Source of the DNA: Marchantia polymorpha subsp. ruderalis
Taxonomy: Eukaryota > Streptophyta > Marchantiopsida > Marchantiales > Marchantiaceae
Reading direction: 5' to 3'
Length of the DNA stretch: 64,000 nt
Assembly: GCA_037833965.1 (NCBI GenBank)
Contig: AP031354.1
Location: forward strand, 4,380,001 to 4,444,000
In this document: positions 25,394 to 37,927 of the stretch, piece by piece
Numbering within the stretch: the stretch's first letter is position 1
Layout of the letters: the number at the start of each line of letters is the position of its first letter
Notes under the pieces: generated by a model
Told to the model about the DNA's origin: nothing
Seen by the model: the letters and a program-made list of their open reading frames with translations, nothing else
The model's database searches: none
Translations under genes and position numbers: made by a program

Positions 25394-27566
25394 TACACTC
25401 GGATGCAATTGAGCCTTCCTTGCAACCTTCCCCTCTGCCAATTCAAGCAGTCAGTCACTCAGTCTCAGCTATAGAGTCGCATCTGATCGCCTCTCTGTTC
25501 GACACAAACTGGACAACATGGGGATACTTCAGGGCTCAGCAACACACGACACCTTTCCAGTTTCTGAATGTTCGTTCATGCTTCCAAGGCTCCTGAACAC
25601 CGCTGATCGAATTGCTAGCTCGCTGTAAATCAGCAGGATGTCTTCCAGAAGCTCAGTCATGATCGCAGTTGACAGGTCAACTTTCCTGGCATCTTCATGA
25701 TGACATTTCACTCTGTCAGCGAGCTCGAACAGGCTTACGTAGGTGAAAATTTCACATACCCACAGCGCTTGCGAAGAAGGATGCTAAATCAGCCAGGGGG
25801 CTGTTTGCTCCATAATTCTGGAGTTATAGATTTTGTGAAAAACGATTCTAGCTATTGTATATAGTGTTTGTGCAATGAGCACAAATGGTAGCCCAGGAGT
25901 TACTTGTTCTTGTTCATGGCAATTACGTTCAGTGACTGACTGGAATCCAGAAGTCTGCGTTATGTCGCTGCATGCAAAGCTCGGTAGTATCTCACAGTCT
26001 CTTGACCTCGAATTTGGTCAAGGATTGGCCGAGGAATCGTTTGCTTGTGATCTCTCCTTCATCTTTCAAACCCGAGGATGAGGAGGAGTTTTGTAAACGG
26101 GGATCAGTGACCACCGTAGCGAGCGAAGGGTTTGATTGGTTCGATAGGCTTTGATAGAACGAATGATCAATGAATGGCGAAGAACGTCCCCATGAATTGG
26201 AAACGGGGGCCTCCGCCACGGGGAAGAAAACTAGCTGGATACTCATAATTGTACTGGTTTTTTAAGAGGTGCCTCCGAGAGCTTGGACGGACAAAAGGCA
26301 GTCCCAGGGCTTCCCGTGAAGGAGGAGCATCTCCTTAACGACAGCGGGTTCAAGATCCGTCTTCTTCTGCGAGAATAGCTTGGCAGGGGACGTGATCCAT
26401 TTCACCCCTTGCTGCTGCAGGGAACATTTTTTAGGACAGCAATCTAAAATAGTACGATGAGTGGGGAGAGTCATCCATGACATGAATCTCTGGGTACACT
26501 ACTGGTAATTTTAGAAATCCCACTCCTTGTGTCTATCTCCACGTCGTCCTGTATTCTGGGTGCACCACCACAGCCCAGGTGCAAATGACTAATGAAATCT
26601 ATGGCGTCTTTCGGCCTCGAACCGTGTTGCTTAAACGAATCCATGTGAAGGTTCCGCTTATGAGTTACTCGATGGTCACATGGTTCCGATCGATTGTTTC
26701 ACAGCTAAAGGCCTGCCTCCTTACTCAAATGCCAATCCGGGGTGGCAAATCCATGATCGATAAATCCTTATGAATTTGTCCGTCGGCATGACGGTCCGTG
26801 CTTGGAGGAGAATGTGAAGAATATTCTTCTCAGCTACGCAGTATCGACCTGGCCGGTCCATAATTCAGTATGCTGAGAGGAACTGCAACAATTTCTGCTT
26901 TGTTTCTCATGGACGCTGTCGTTTCATTATGTCCTTCATTCACTAATTTTAAGCACTTTGTTTCGATAAAAAGACTGGAACGAGAATGCTCACACAGGAT
27001 TCTCACGAGCTGGTGGTCATGGCCTGGTCCCAGCCAGAGTCATGCTCCCCAGTCATTCGTGGGAGAAGATTCTGGAAATTGTTCAGACTAATTGAGTTCT
27101 CTCAGATTTGTCGGATGCCCTCTTCATAATTAATTCCTTTGCAGTTCCGAGAGGTGAATCAGATCATCGAGCTCTAACTGTCCGGGTGGGGCGCATTCAA
27201 TGTGTCCTTGCCACGGTGCCATAAGGCGATGGCAAAAATGCACATCGTGAATAGTTGGCACATGTCGGACAAAAGGACGTCAATTCCATTCTGGGTGGTA
27301 TTGTCACATTCCCTACAATTTCATGGGCGGCCATGTATGCAACCATTTCCCTCAAGGTGTCAAACCCCTCGACTAAAACACGAAGTAATATTTTCGGATT
27401 ATTCATATGCAGCATAAAGAAACTCGGAGAAGACAAATAAATATAGTTGGAGACATCATAGCGATGACTCGAGATCAGGTCGGGTGAAGAATGAGAACCC
27501 AATTGGAAGCCAACGCCTTGACGAAATTAGGGACATAGGTTTCAAACCAAGATATGAGGCAGGTAC

Positions 27567-27610
<44 letters not shown>

Positions 27611-28004
27611 AAATGGTTTTGAGTTAAAAAGGTGTTACATCTGGTTTCAGCTCAGGTTTGGAAGAATCCAAGAATATAATCTTGAGGAGTAAACACTAGC
27701 ACAAAGTGTTGTATGAGTTTGATGATGATCATTCACCTCGAGACACAAAATTGACATCCTTGCATACACTAGAGGACTCTCCTGGAAAAGGTAGAAGCAA
27801 TTTAAAAATAGCAATGGTATCTTCTGACCATATGACTATCTAAAACTCTCCTATAAAAACAAGGTTCAAGATTATTTTAGATATATGAAAAAAAAAGTCG
27901 AGACACTTACAGCTAGATAGAGCTTACCATTTATATGTTCCAATGTGTTGCTTTTAAGATGCGAGTAATTGAAATGAATTACAATGTCTTTGTTAATGGT
28001 AAGA
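25394..28004 (+). other. Downstream flank of the zinc-finger gene, no identified gene
   Basis: It begins with the presumed 3' UTR (a TTGTATATAG element near 25,855). It then holds several short minus-strand open frames that look mildly coding, at 26,483-26,262 and 27,502-27,197, but they change frame, lack splice support and match nothing I know. The whole stretch is nearly identical to the block B copy at 46,824-49,410. It may contain a decayed gene; I cannot identify it. Confidence 0.45.
27567..27606. repeat. Compound (GT)n-(AT)n microsatellite
   Basis: A GT run is followed by an AT run. The block B counterpart at about 48,997-49,016 is shorter, so the array has changed length since duplication. 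Confidence 0.9.
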
Positions 28005-28316
28005 TGTAAGGTTAACCCGTGTATTGTTGATCGTAGTTAGTCTAATTGTAGTTAGACTTCGCCTCTAATTAGGATTCGGCTAGTTAGTGTTTGACTTAGT
28101 TAGGGTTTGTTTGTGTATTTAAGTTAATGGTGAGCACATTTCAGTTCAGTTTTCACATTCACATTGGAATGAGAGAGATAATCTAGACTTTGGTTATGGA
28201 TGATTGATGTAATATTCTTGCTTTAGTGAAGTTTCTATTTCGGCCGTGTACGTGAAGTTGAATCAAGGACATCTTTGTGTGCTTATTGTTGTGTTTAACC
28301 TACAATTGGCATTAGA
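28005..28316 (+). mobile_element. Copia-type LTR with adjacent primer site (block A copy)
   Basis: It starts TGTAAGGTTAACCC, has a TATA-like GTATTTAAG near 28,116, and ends CTACA at 28,304. This is followed by A and then TTGGCATTAGA (28,306-28,316), a degraded initiator-Met-tRNA primer site (canonical TTGGTATCAGAGC). About 450 further bases are shared with block B, but no gag or pol can be recognised. It is probably a truncated element. The LTR start is approximate. Confidence 0.5.
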
Positions 28317-28474
28317 TAGTACAATTTGCTTATCTGTGAAGTTTGTGTCTGTGCATATAGTCTGTCGTCGTCCTCGTGTGCTTATTGTTGTGTTTAACCT
28401 ACAATTGGTATTAGATAGTACAATTTGCTTATCTATGAAGTTTGTGTCTGTGCATATAGTCTGTTGTTGTCCTC
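28277..28474 (+). repeat. 99-bp tandem duplication across an LTR/primer-site junction
   Basis: Unit 1 is 28,277-28,375 and unit 2 is 28,376-28,474, with a period of exactly 99 bases and a few mismatches. Each unit contains the LTR end and the primer-site-like TTGGCATTAGA or TTGGTATTAGA. Block B has a single unit here (around 49,670-49,765), so the doubling is specific to block A, or was lost in B. Confidence 0.9.
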
Positions 28475-28789
28475 GTGACATAACTTTTCTTTGATTTTGT
28501 GTGTATGATGGGCAAAATTTTGTGCTTGCAAGACGTCGCTCGTCTACGATGATGTGAAGATTGATTAGTGTGAGAAGCAACGGTGGTGTTTTAGGACTCG
28601 AGGGTGTTTCTTGTTTTTTGATGCTGTTGAACTCGCTTGAGCTTGCATTGACAAAAACGTTGCCGTTACACACTCATACCAGTACTTGTTTAGAAACGGC
28701 CTGCATGTTTGTTTGCTAGCTCTCTTGCTTTTAGAATCGTCACTCACTTTGACTAGCAAGCTCGGTTGTGGAGCCGTTGCTGCTTCTTG

Positions 28790-31780
28790 TATCTTACTTG
28801 CGTCGAGCGATTGTGGAGCAGCAGCCGCTTGTGCTCAATCTGAATCTAGCGATTATGGAGTTGCTGCTCATGCTCAGCGTGTGTCACTAGTGCATACTTG
28901 CGGAGAAATAAAACAAAGGTGGGAAAAAATTTGAAGAAAATGCTACGCGCGAGACAAGAGTGAAAGTGCGTGGAAGCATCGTTGGACGAGGATACCTAAA
29001 TCCTAAACCGCTTGATGAGGACCGTTAAATAGTTGACTGTCGATCGTCATTCATCATTGATCTATTGACCGTTGATTCTTAAAGACGAGATTTTTCCCAA
29101 CTCCTTGAGGAATAAACGGTTTGAGCAATATCAAAAGCAACTCAAGTGCATCAGGGAGAGAGAAAACACTACTAGCCGATCTCAGATTACGTTTCGGGAG
29201 GAGAATCAATTGATGGTAATGAGTAAGCTTGAAAATTCATGGTTTGAGATGGAAAATCAGAAACTCAATTCAAAATATGATGAACAACTGTTTGATTTTA
29301 AAAAAACATACAACATAATATAATTAATTTTAAAATTAGTTTTCAAATAAATAAAACATGTATTTAGCAATATTTTAACGATGAAATTATATCATATTTG
29401 AACTAATCAATTTTTTCAATTTGAGCTCCAATATTATTAATATTTTTATCTATAAATTTTTTATTACAAATTTTATCTATATAATAGATCCATACACACT
29501 TGAATCAATTTCAATAATCAATCATTTTTACAAAGTTTTAGAACTGAAAGATTATGAAAAAATAGCAAAAAAAAAAACGTTTTAGGTGTTTTACTTAACT
29601 TTATAAAATTGTAGATTATATCTCAATTACAATTAATATAAAGATAAAGTAAAAGGAAAAACTTATTGTGATTTTAGTGTGATATACACGTGCATCTATC
29701 TTGTGCCCAAATAAACTTTATTATATTTTCAAACATGGAAAAAAAAATAAGGAATTTTTTTATTCAAATAAAATATACACTAAAATCACATCAATAATCA
29801 TACAAACGCTTTAAAGAATACTGTATTTATTTATAAAAAACTCAACATATACTTGAGAAATAATTTATTTCCTATTATTAATTTAAATATCCTTTTTTTA
29901 ATTATTAAAAATTTTAAAAAATAAAAATTTTCCAAAATATTTTTAGAGAAGTAAAGACTTAGAGGTTGATGAAAAAGTGGAGGGAGAAATATAAGTAATA
30001 AACCTTTTTCAGATAATTAGAGTTTCAAATTCCACAAATAGAGCTCAAGGGTTAGATTTGGACCTACATTAATGCTGTGGGGAAGTCCAAAGTGGTGGGC
30101 AATGTCGAGTCAGAATGAAAAACTATTTGTTGATAATGCAGTAGTAATACTAGTGCTAACATGACTTGTATTTTATTCCAAAATATAAAGATGATGTCAT
30201 GTTAAAAATATGTTTTTTTAAGACAAAAATAAATAAAAATTGGTAATTTTGCAATTCGTGAAGATGTTATATAGTTTTCATGAACTAAAAGAATAATCTA
30301 TATTGCTTTAAGTTATTTCAACATTAATAAATCTTTAATTGCACAACATTAATAGTTCTTTTGTTGCTATTTTTTGTTGGCATTTTATATTTTTGAAGTA
30401 CTTAAAAGCCAAAACCTGAGATATTATGAGATCTGATTTCAAATTTTGTGTTTTATTACTCATAATTCTTATGGTTTTTTTAAAAATATGTCTTGACATG
30501 ATGATATTATACTGATAATTTATTTCTATTTTTTTTATAAATGTCAACTATTTCAAGTGTCATTAACAAATTAATCAAGGTACATCCCACAACTTTAAAT
30601 TAATTTTATATGTAGTAAAAATTTTTTAAGTTAAAAATCTACACCTCCATATTGTTAAAGTAATTTTTAAGAGGAGCTTTATATTATTGATTTGATAGAA
30701 TAAATTATCTTCATAAAAATAATTAAAGATCATCAAATCAATGATACAATGCTTCTAAATTTTAAAGATGTAAAATCATATTTTAAATTTTTTAAATGAT
30801 CAATTTTTAAAAAACTCATGTTAAATTTTTTTTATCAAATAAAGAAAAAAATATAAGTTTTTAAAAGAAATTTTTAATTAAATTTTACAAAAAAATTGCA
30901 AAAAAATGTGATTTCACAAGTATCTGAATTTTCTAATATAAAAAATTACATATAATAATAATAATCAATTGGAATTTGTATTTTTTTGATATAATTTTTA
31001 ATTGCTTTTGGTTTTTAATAAGAAATTAAATATCTTAATTACAAGATAATAGTCTTAGCATTGAATAAAATATGTAATCTAAAAATTTGTAATAAATTAA
31101 TTTAAGACATTAAAAAAAAGATCACACTCTCAGACGCTAAAATCCGTTGACAATCTCACGCAGAGCTCCTCCCCTCCTCTAATCCACTCTCTTGATCATC
31201 GACACTCTCAGGCCGAGCTACTCCCAACGACAACTGAACAAATGAGACTTTCCACGCGACAACCTTAAACCCTAAATCAAATTTTGTGTTGGCAACGCAA
31301 CCTAGCCAGCCCTATTAATTCCATCCAAAAACCTTTCCGGAGTTCTTGGAGCTAGCCACCTATCTAACTTGCATTAAACTACAACTTAACAAATTTTTTA
31401 TTCATTTTTTAATTTTGTTTTACATTAATTTTCCCTTCTACTATTACCATCAACTCCTTCTTAACATAACTAATGATGTGAGTTGTCACTTTAGACTCAC
31501 AAGTGTAATTTAAAAAAATATGTAGAAAAAAGGACTAAATTTGAATAATTTTTTTGTAGAATATTTTAAATAAAAATAATTACAATTTTCAAATTGTAAA
31601 AAAATTAAATCAACAAAAATTTAATAGCAGAACGTAAACAAACCCACAGAACATAGTACGTTAAGTTTTTGTTTGAAATATTCCAAAAATAGCTTGCTCT
31701 CCGCCAAATATCCACGTCATAGGGTCTAAAACTTGCTTGCTCACAATTTTAAAAAATTGTGAAAAAATTTGAAAATTCAA
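28790..31780. other. Unpaired stretch of block A, mostly AT-rich
   Basis: It follows the point where A and B diverge. The first 300 bases are of mixed composition, then it becomes very AT-rich. A moderately GC-rich 200-base island near 31,130-31,340 (CTCTCAGGCCGAGC-like text) stands out but shows no frame. No gene is supported. Confidence 0.45.
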
Positions 31781-33890
31781 GAAATTCTTTATTTAAAAAA
31801 ATTTTATTTATGAAATGTAAAACTCTAAGTTATATAATATACATTTAATGCAAAATAATTTTTTCCCTATTTTATCAAATTTTGAATAGTTTGAAACATG
31901 TACAAAGATAGAGATAAGTATTTCAAAAAATAATCATGAATGTTTTTTTTTTAATTTTATAATCATAATGTTAAAATTGCTAAAATATATACCAAGATAT
32001 ACATCGATTTTTTCAATATTAAGAGTTATTAAAAAAATATTTTTTTGAATGTGAATATTTATTACTATGGTCAATCTATAAAATTCATTGTTATTTTAGG
32101 TTATCATCTTTTTGTATGATATTATATGTAATTGATAATTTATATATTTCCAACTATTTAAAGGTATTCTTTATAATTTCCAAAATTGCTTTTACCTTTT
32201 TTTTTTTTAAAAAAAAATTTTGACTAAAATCTGCATGTTAAAAACCTATGATTTTCCAATACCAAAAAAATACCAAAATATAATAATTTTGTTACGTTAA
32301 TTTTGTTTTAAAATAAAAAAATTTTAGAATATTATTTTATATTCTTTAAAATATTAATATTTTGATAATATTTGTAAGTTTTAAATTAAGAAAATATCAA
32401 AATATTGAATAATCTATTTTTTGTAAAAATTGTTATTGGAATCTTACTTTATGAAATGTGAAACCTGAGGTATGTAATATATATTCAATGCAAAATAAAA
32501 TTTTGAAAAAAAAATATATACAATTTTTATAGAATATTTGAACACTTAGAATTTTTGAATAATTGGATACATTGAGAAAGAATAAAAATTAATTACGTCA
32601 TATTTTATTTTTTAATCATGATTACAAAATTTTCAAATAATACGAAGATGTTTAATGATCTCTTGATGAAAGATAAAAATTATTGAAAAAATCATAGTAT
32701 TGAATGTTAATATTTAATATTTATAAAAAATATTTATGCAAAATAATGAAATTTTTCTAGAAACAAATATACAGAATATTTTATAAAATACTTGAACACA
32801 TTGAAAAATTTAAATAATTAGTTTTGGACAGTACAAATTCTAAAAAATAATATTGTTTAATTTATAATGTAATATGTTTTAGAAAAAAATATATAGAATT
32901 TTTTAGAAAGTATCTGAACTCATCAAAATTAAAAAATAAATAGAAAAATATAGATAAAATTTTAAAAATATTATAAAAAACCAATAACAATTTAAAAATT
33001 GTAAAAAAGTATCAAGTTATTCAACAATCTCTTTATGAAAAATTGAAATACTGAAAAACTATTTTATGGAAAACGAAAGATTCAGGCATATGATTTATAT
33101 TTAAAGCAGAATATAAAAATATTTAAGAAAGAAATGTCTAGAATTCTTCATAGAATATTTTAACTCATAGATTAGTTAAAAACATTGAGAAGAAATGCAT
33201 GAAATTATGAAAAGTATTTTCAGAAATTAAAATAAATAATTTCACTTTTGAAAATAAAATAAAGTTTAATTTATTAATTGTCAAAAAAATACAAAGATAT
33301 ATAATAATTTCTATCTGAAATTTTCTATTGAAATATTATTATGTACATCATGAAACCTTGAGGGATATAGTATCAATTTAATTTAAAATAACAAAATATT
33401 TTAGAGAAATTAATTTTTTTTTACATATTTAAATAGAAAAAAATTTGAAATAAGATTTATAAAAAAAAGCGTAAAAAAATTAGGAAAAAATAAAAATAAA
33501 AAATAGAGTCATAAAAAAATCATAATTTCGAAATTGACTTAATCATGTACAATTTCTATATGAGTGAAAAATTTTTATGGAATATCATTTGATTTAACAT
33601 CAAACCTTGAGATATATGATAGATAACTAATATAGAATAATAGAAATATTTTAAAGAATGATTGAAAGAAAATTTATTAATGATTGAATAAATTGAGAAT
33701 AATCTATGAAGAAGTGATGTAAATTAAAAAATCAAAAATCAAAACCTCAAAAAATTAATTTTTAAAATAATTTATTTATGATTAAAATTTGCATCATTAT
33801 AACATTTTGAACACATAAAAAAACTAAAATAAATTGTTTTCAAAAAATTTAATCGGAATAGATTTAATTTTAATTATTTTAGCCCTTATC
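31780..33890. repeat. AT-rich degenerate satellite array, block A
   Basis: A core resembling ATGAAACCTTGAGGTATAT, followed by AATGCAAAATAA, AGAATATTTGAAC and ACATTGAGAAAGAA, recurs at about 31,806, 32,451, 33,065, 33,345 and 33,600. Weaker copies occur near 32,045 and 32,705. Neighbouring cores are about 240-330 bases apart where none is missed. Monomers are strongly diverged. The array ends at the GC-rich module starting near 33,890, as it does in block B. Confidence 0.6.
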
Positions 33891-34039
33891 ATGTTGACGG
33901 TATGATTTGAACTTGAACCGTGGAAGCCCTAGCAGCCGTGAATTCTCCCGGCGGCTAGGGCTGCCGGGAGAGAGAAATACAGGACACTTCGATCGGGCGA
34001 AATTGATCGTCGATTTCAAATCAACGATTTACTTCGCTC

Positions 34040-34104
34040 GCCGTGGCCGGTGGATCGTGGATCGAAAATCGACGATTTCTGATCGCCGATCCACCGGCCA
34101 CGGC
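34040..34104. repeat. 18-bp perfect inverted repeat
   Basis: GCCGTGGCCGGTGGATCG at 34,040-34,057 pairs perfectly with 34,087-34,104 across 29 bases. The block B counterpart (about 55,232-55,280) has lost most of the pairing. Confidence 0.85.
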
Positions 34105-34639
34105 AACCCTAGCCGTCAGAGTGTGACCCGCCCGCAAGTCGCCCCCGTCGGAATCGCGGGACCCGTCACAGAAATCGAGGCCATGTGTGAGGATCTCGAA
34201 GTGCGGGCCGCGTTCGAGTATTCTTTTCGAGGTGTCGAATCTAGTCGATGAGAGCATCGAAAATCGCGTTTTAGTCAGCTTTTCAGAAATCGAATCTAGT
34301 CGTGGAGAGTATCCAGAATCGCGTTCTTGTCGGCTGCCCGCGCTGACCGTCGCCGGGAGGAGAGGAGCGGAGGAGTGGGGCGCCCGGTCAACCCGGTCAG
34401 CGAGAGAGCCGACCAGGGATAAGGAGAAGGATTGCCGGCGCCGCTGTGCATTCTTGGAGGTATCGCAAACCCCACTCTTGGTTTATTTGAATAGGGTGTT
34501 AAATTGATTTTCTTTCATGTAGCTGTAGCTGAATGTTGCCTTCTGTAACCGACAGCTTGAAGATCTTGAAGAGCAGATTCACATCATTAAAGTGGTTTCT
34601 ACTTTCGAAAATTGAAAATGCAATATACTAACATTGGAT

Positions 34640-34920
34640 TTCGTGGTCGTATTCATCTTGAATTTGATAAGTGTATTGCTTTTGTATTCATTTTGAATTT
34701 AATAAGTGTATTTCGATTTTGTGTTCGTATTCATCTTGAATTTGATAAGTGTATTGCTTTTGTATTTATTTTGAATTTGATAAGTGTATTTCGATTTTGT
34801 GGTTCGTATTCATTTTGATTCTGATAAGTGTATTGCTTACTAAGTTTGTATTCATTTTGAATTCGATAACTGTATTGTTTGCGAAGCCTGTATTCGATAA
34901 ATGTATTGCTTGCGAAGTCG
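34640..34920 (+). repeat. Short tandem repeats, GTATTCATTTTGAATTTGAT type
   Basis: A unit of about 33-36 bases (TATTCAT-TTTGAATTTGATAAGTGTATT followed by GCTT or TCGATTTTGT) repeats about eight times. Two alternating variants make a unit of about 70 bases. A related array lies at 55,840-56,200 in block B with different copy order. Confidence 0.85.
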
Positions 34921-35249
34921 ATGTATATGTATGCACAATAAATCAACCCGCTGTAGATTGGGAATTAAAAAAAACTATATAAGAACAATGTTAATGTCTG
35001 AGAAATGGCGTATTAAAGCCTATTTCTGGAAAGCTTTCTGTAAACAACCTCATATACCGGGAGCGAGGTAAGCTACCACCAGATAACTGCTCACAGCCAC
35101 CTTGTGCCCACTCTACCAATCAGAGTGGTCCACTTGCGCTTTGAACCGGGTCCGAACAAAGGACTGTCAGACAAACAAAGTCCCCCCTGCCCTCCGGGCC
35201 CCTCCCTCTGGTCTTCGATCCACCTTATGCATGATTCAGCTGGCCAGCC

Positions 35250-35546
35250 ATGGTGGTTGTTGACGACTGTCTGTCCGTCCTCCAACAGCTCGCTCCCTCC
35301 CTCCCATCCTCCCCAACGAAATTTGCTCTGTCCAAGATAACTGTGTCAAATGGCGCCATGTTCGCCCACTCTGTGGCTCATTCTCTTAGCTACTCGCATG
35401 TACTCTATTCTACAGGTTCTCAGGTTTTCTTATCAGGTAGAAATCAAAAAATAGATTCGCCGGCGGGTTCCCATCTTGCCTGGTTCGCAGCGGTGATGTA
35501 TTTTTATTTTTTGCAATGGAATTTTCACCATTTGTCTCAAATATAA
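35250..35546 (+). pseudogene. First-exon-like ORF disrupted by insertion, block A
   Basis: It begins MVVVDDCLSVLQQLAPSL with an SSPTK motif, the same N-terminus as the block B ORF at 56,703. After residue 25 the frame runs into a segment of about 230 bases (35,323-35,554) absent from block B, and the homologous ATCTCCAACG text resumes beyond it. The remaining residues are therefore probably not authentic. The protein family is not recognised. Confidence 0.4.
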
Positions 35547-36084
35547 AATAACATCTCCAACGAGAGATGCTGGATCGTTGCCTAAATATAGGTTTAAGTC
35601 AATATATATATTTTAAGTGATTTATCCACAACTTTTTGAAAGAATATACAGGATTTTTTTGTATCAGTCGAGAACTTCAGTCGTTGCTGGACGACACACA
35701 TAGTTTTCCTCTTCCCAGTAGCATACACGTACATCTAGGAAGCAATTGTCCAAGAGCCTTGGGTTCTCGGTGTTGGGGAATGTGGTGGGCTTTGTTCTCC
35801 ACTAAAATATCCTTCTCTAAGTTCTCTTAGGATGTTTGTCCCTTCGAGCTAGACTGTCACTCTATTTTTCGGGGTTGACGGTTGTAGAATAAAGATAACA
35901 TACAAAGCACACTTTTCTTTTCTGAATCTATGCATGTATACGTCAAATTACTGTACTTTTAACGGGTTCATATCAACGTATATCTTCGTTTTTCCAAGGG
36001 AATGAAGTACAACCAGACTGAAAAATTTGAAAGAAAAAATCTCAGTATTTTTTCTTCTTTTCATCTTACTTCCTTAGATTCACA

Positions 36085-36562
36085 TTATCTTTCAAGTTTG
36101 GAATTGGATATGAGGAAATAGTTCCCAAAGACTGCTGGAATAGTAGACAAGCCGTTGAGGCATGTTAAACCAAGAATGATAACGTCTATAAAAAATTGTG
36201 CTGTTATCGTTTTAGCTATATCTCTTCGAATCACTTGAAATATATCATTCTGTTGATTTCTATCATATCTTTTTAACAAATTCATAAGAAATAAAACAGC
36301 TAGTAGTGAAAATAAAGTTTGATTATCTAATAAAGAAAATTCATATAAATCAATCATTTGATAATCTATTATGCTCGTAGATTTCCGACAGCGGGATATT
36401 TTTGCGCTTCGCGCCTTTTGCCATATGGGCCTGCGGCCTGGAGCCTTCGCGTTCTATTGGCCTTAAGGCGCTCTCATCCAAACGTTCCCCCCAGCAGACA
36501 AGGGTTTTATCCTGCTTTAGCAGGTATCTGCATATTGTGTTCCAGCCCTTATGGAATGACAC
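36085..36562 (-). other. Foreign-looking insert: membrane-protein-like ORF plus hairpin cluster
   Basis: A minus-strand ORF at 36,357-36,085 (90 aa) has two hydrophobic segments, one around FSLLAVLFLMNLL and one around FFIDVIILGLTCL. A second minus-strand ORF (36,562-36,350, 70 aa) overlaps its start. The second ORF lies over four tiny perfect hairpins or palindromes: GCGCTTCGCGC (36,404-36,414), GGCCTGCGGCC (36,428-36,438), GCCTTAAGGC (36,460-36,469) and CCTGCTTTAGCAGG (36,511-36,524). Such clusters are typical of some algal and fungal organelle genomes. I do not recognise either protein. It could be organelle-derived DNA from the host or another organism. Confidence 0.35.
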
Positions 36563-37927
36563 TCCTGGCGCTATACTTGGAATATCATACTTCTCAAAAA
36601 TTGTCCAAAATGTACAATAGAAAACTGATAATGTTATACATCTTAAACTCTTGCATGTCTATCAAAAATCGAATTAGTTAATATTTAAGATAATTAAATA
36701 TGTAAATATATGCATATTTCTAATTCATACTTGATATAAGTATTATTTGTCAATATTAAGTTATATTTAAGAGACAAACAATGACCGTTTAAATTTTGTA
36801 AATAACTCCCATATGTATTAGATTATAACATACTTATTTAATTTGGTTTAAAATGATCACGTACCTAAACGATTAGGAACATTTTAACGGTTCTGAACAT
36901 TCCTATTGCTTGTTTTTTGTAATGCTGCATCTGGTCGTAGCTAACATCACACTTTATACATCCATAGCCACAGAGAAGTATATCACCCATTTGCACGCAC
37001 ATAAACTTGTCAGAACCGAGGTAGAGTCATGATAATATTATACTCATTTTGTATGTGTATACCGGCTACTGACGGAAAGTGTACAGGTGCAGATGGTGTT
37101 TGTACTCTGTATTCCACTGAAAATCCAAATCTCAATCACTTCTCACTCATGGAATCTTAATAGTGGTAATTCCGTGTCTTTAGGAATACTGCATCTGGGA
37201 ATAACCCTGCAGTAAAAGAAGACAGAAACCGCTCTGATCAGCGAAAAGAGTTTGATGAAAGTTTGATTCTGAAATATTTCAACTGATTAACTCAAAAAGG
37301 GTGCATATATTGAGAAGTTGAATAAAGGGTTTAGAAGTAATGTAGAAGATGTAGAAGTAATGTTTATTGTTTGAAGGTCAATGTGTAGGCATCTAAACTC
37401 CAAATTTTTTTCGGCCACCTTCGTGAATAGCTTTTCTTTCAAGTAATAATCGTCCTATTTAGTCTACTCTTGTACAATTCCATTGATACAACGATTCCAA
37501 ATCAAGTGCTGTAGCTAATTTAGACGGGTTCGGTTTCTGTTCCACTCCTGACATCATAACGTTGTACTTGCTTTACTGAACAACTGCGTATGAAGGTCCA
37601 AACAGCCAATAGAATATACTATGGTCAATGGATCTAACGTCCTCGAGGTAACACTGTTTCGCTTGCTTTCCACAGGATCCTGTTTTGCCTGTTTGAGATC
37701 CAATGCTAATCTGTCAAACTGATTTCAATCACAAGCTAATCAACCGAATTCCGTATCAACTGCAAATGTAGCTCTTCGGGCGCCTGTGGATCACTTTCGG
37801 GCAGTGCATAGATTGTCCGTGGAGTGAACCCATCTTCTAAAATAGTCCGAACACAAATCAAGGCTATCTACCATCGACATTATTTTCCCTACATGACGTG
37901 GCACACTATACTTTCCCAGGTGTGTAG

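Larger units (their letters stand above)
33890..34980 (+). repeat. GC-rich repeat module with tandem tail, block A
   Basis: It begins with GTTGACGGTATGATTTGAAC and contains CCGGCGGCTAGGGCTGCCGGGAG, which is self-complementary in part. About 600 bases of GC-rich sequence follow, then AT-rich tandem repeats. It recurs at 55,050-56,260 with the same boundary. Open frames exist in both copies but differ in frame and length, so coding is unlikely. It is probably a non-autonomous mobile element or repeat end; the family is not recognised. Confidence 0.55.

Noticed and set aside
28686..28934. 82-aa ORF with a hydrophobic start, resembling a signal peptide
   Set aside because: It lies downstream of an LTR primer site in a decayed element; the block B copy is altered and out of register, and no family is recognised.
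34187..34507. Arg/Ser-rich ORF shared in part with 55,323-55,691
   Set aside because: The shared residues come from the duplicated GC-rich module; indels change the frame between copies, which argues against coding.
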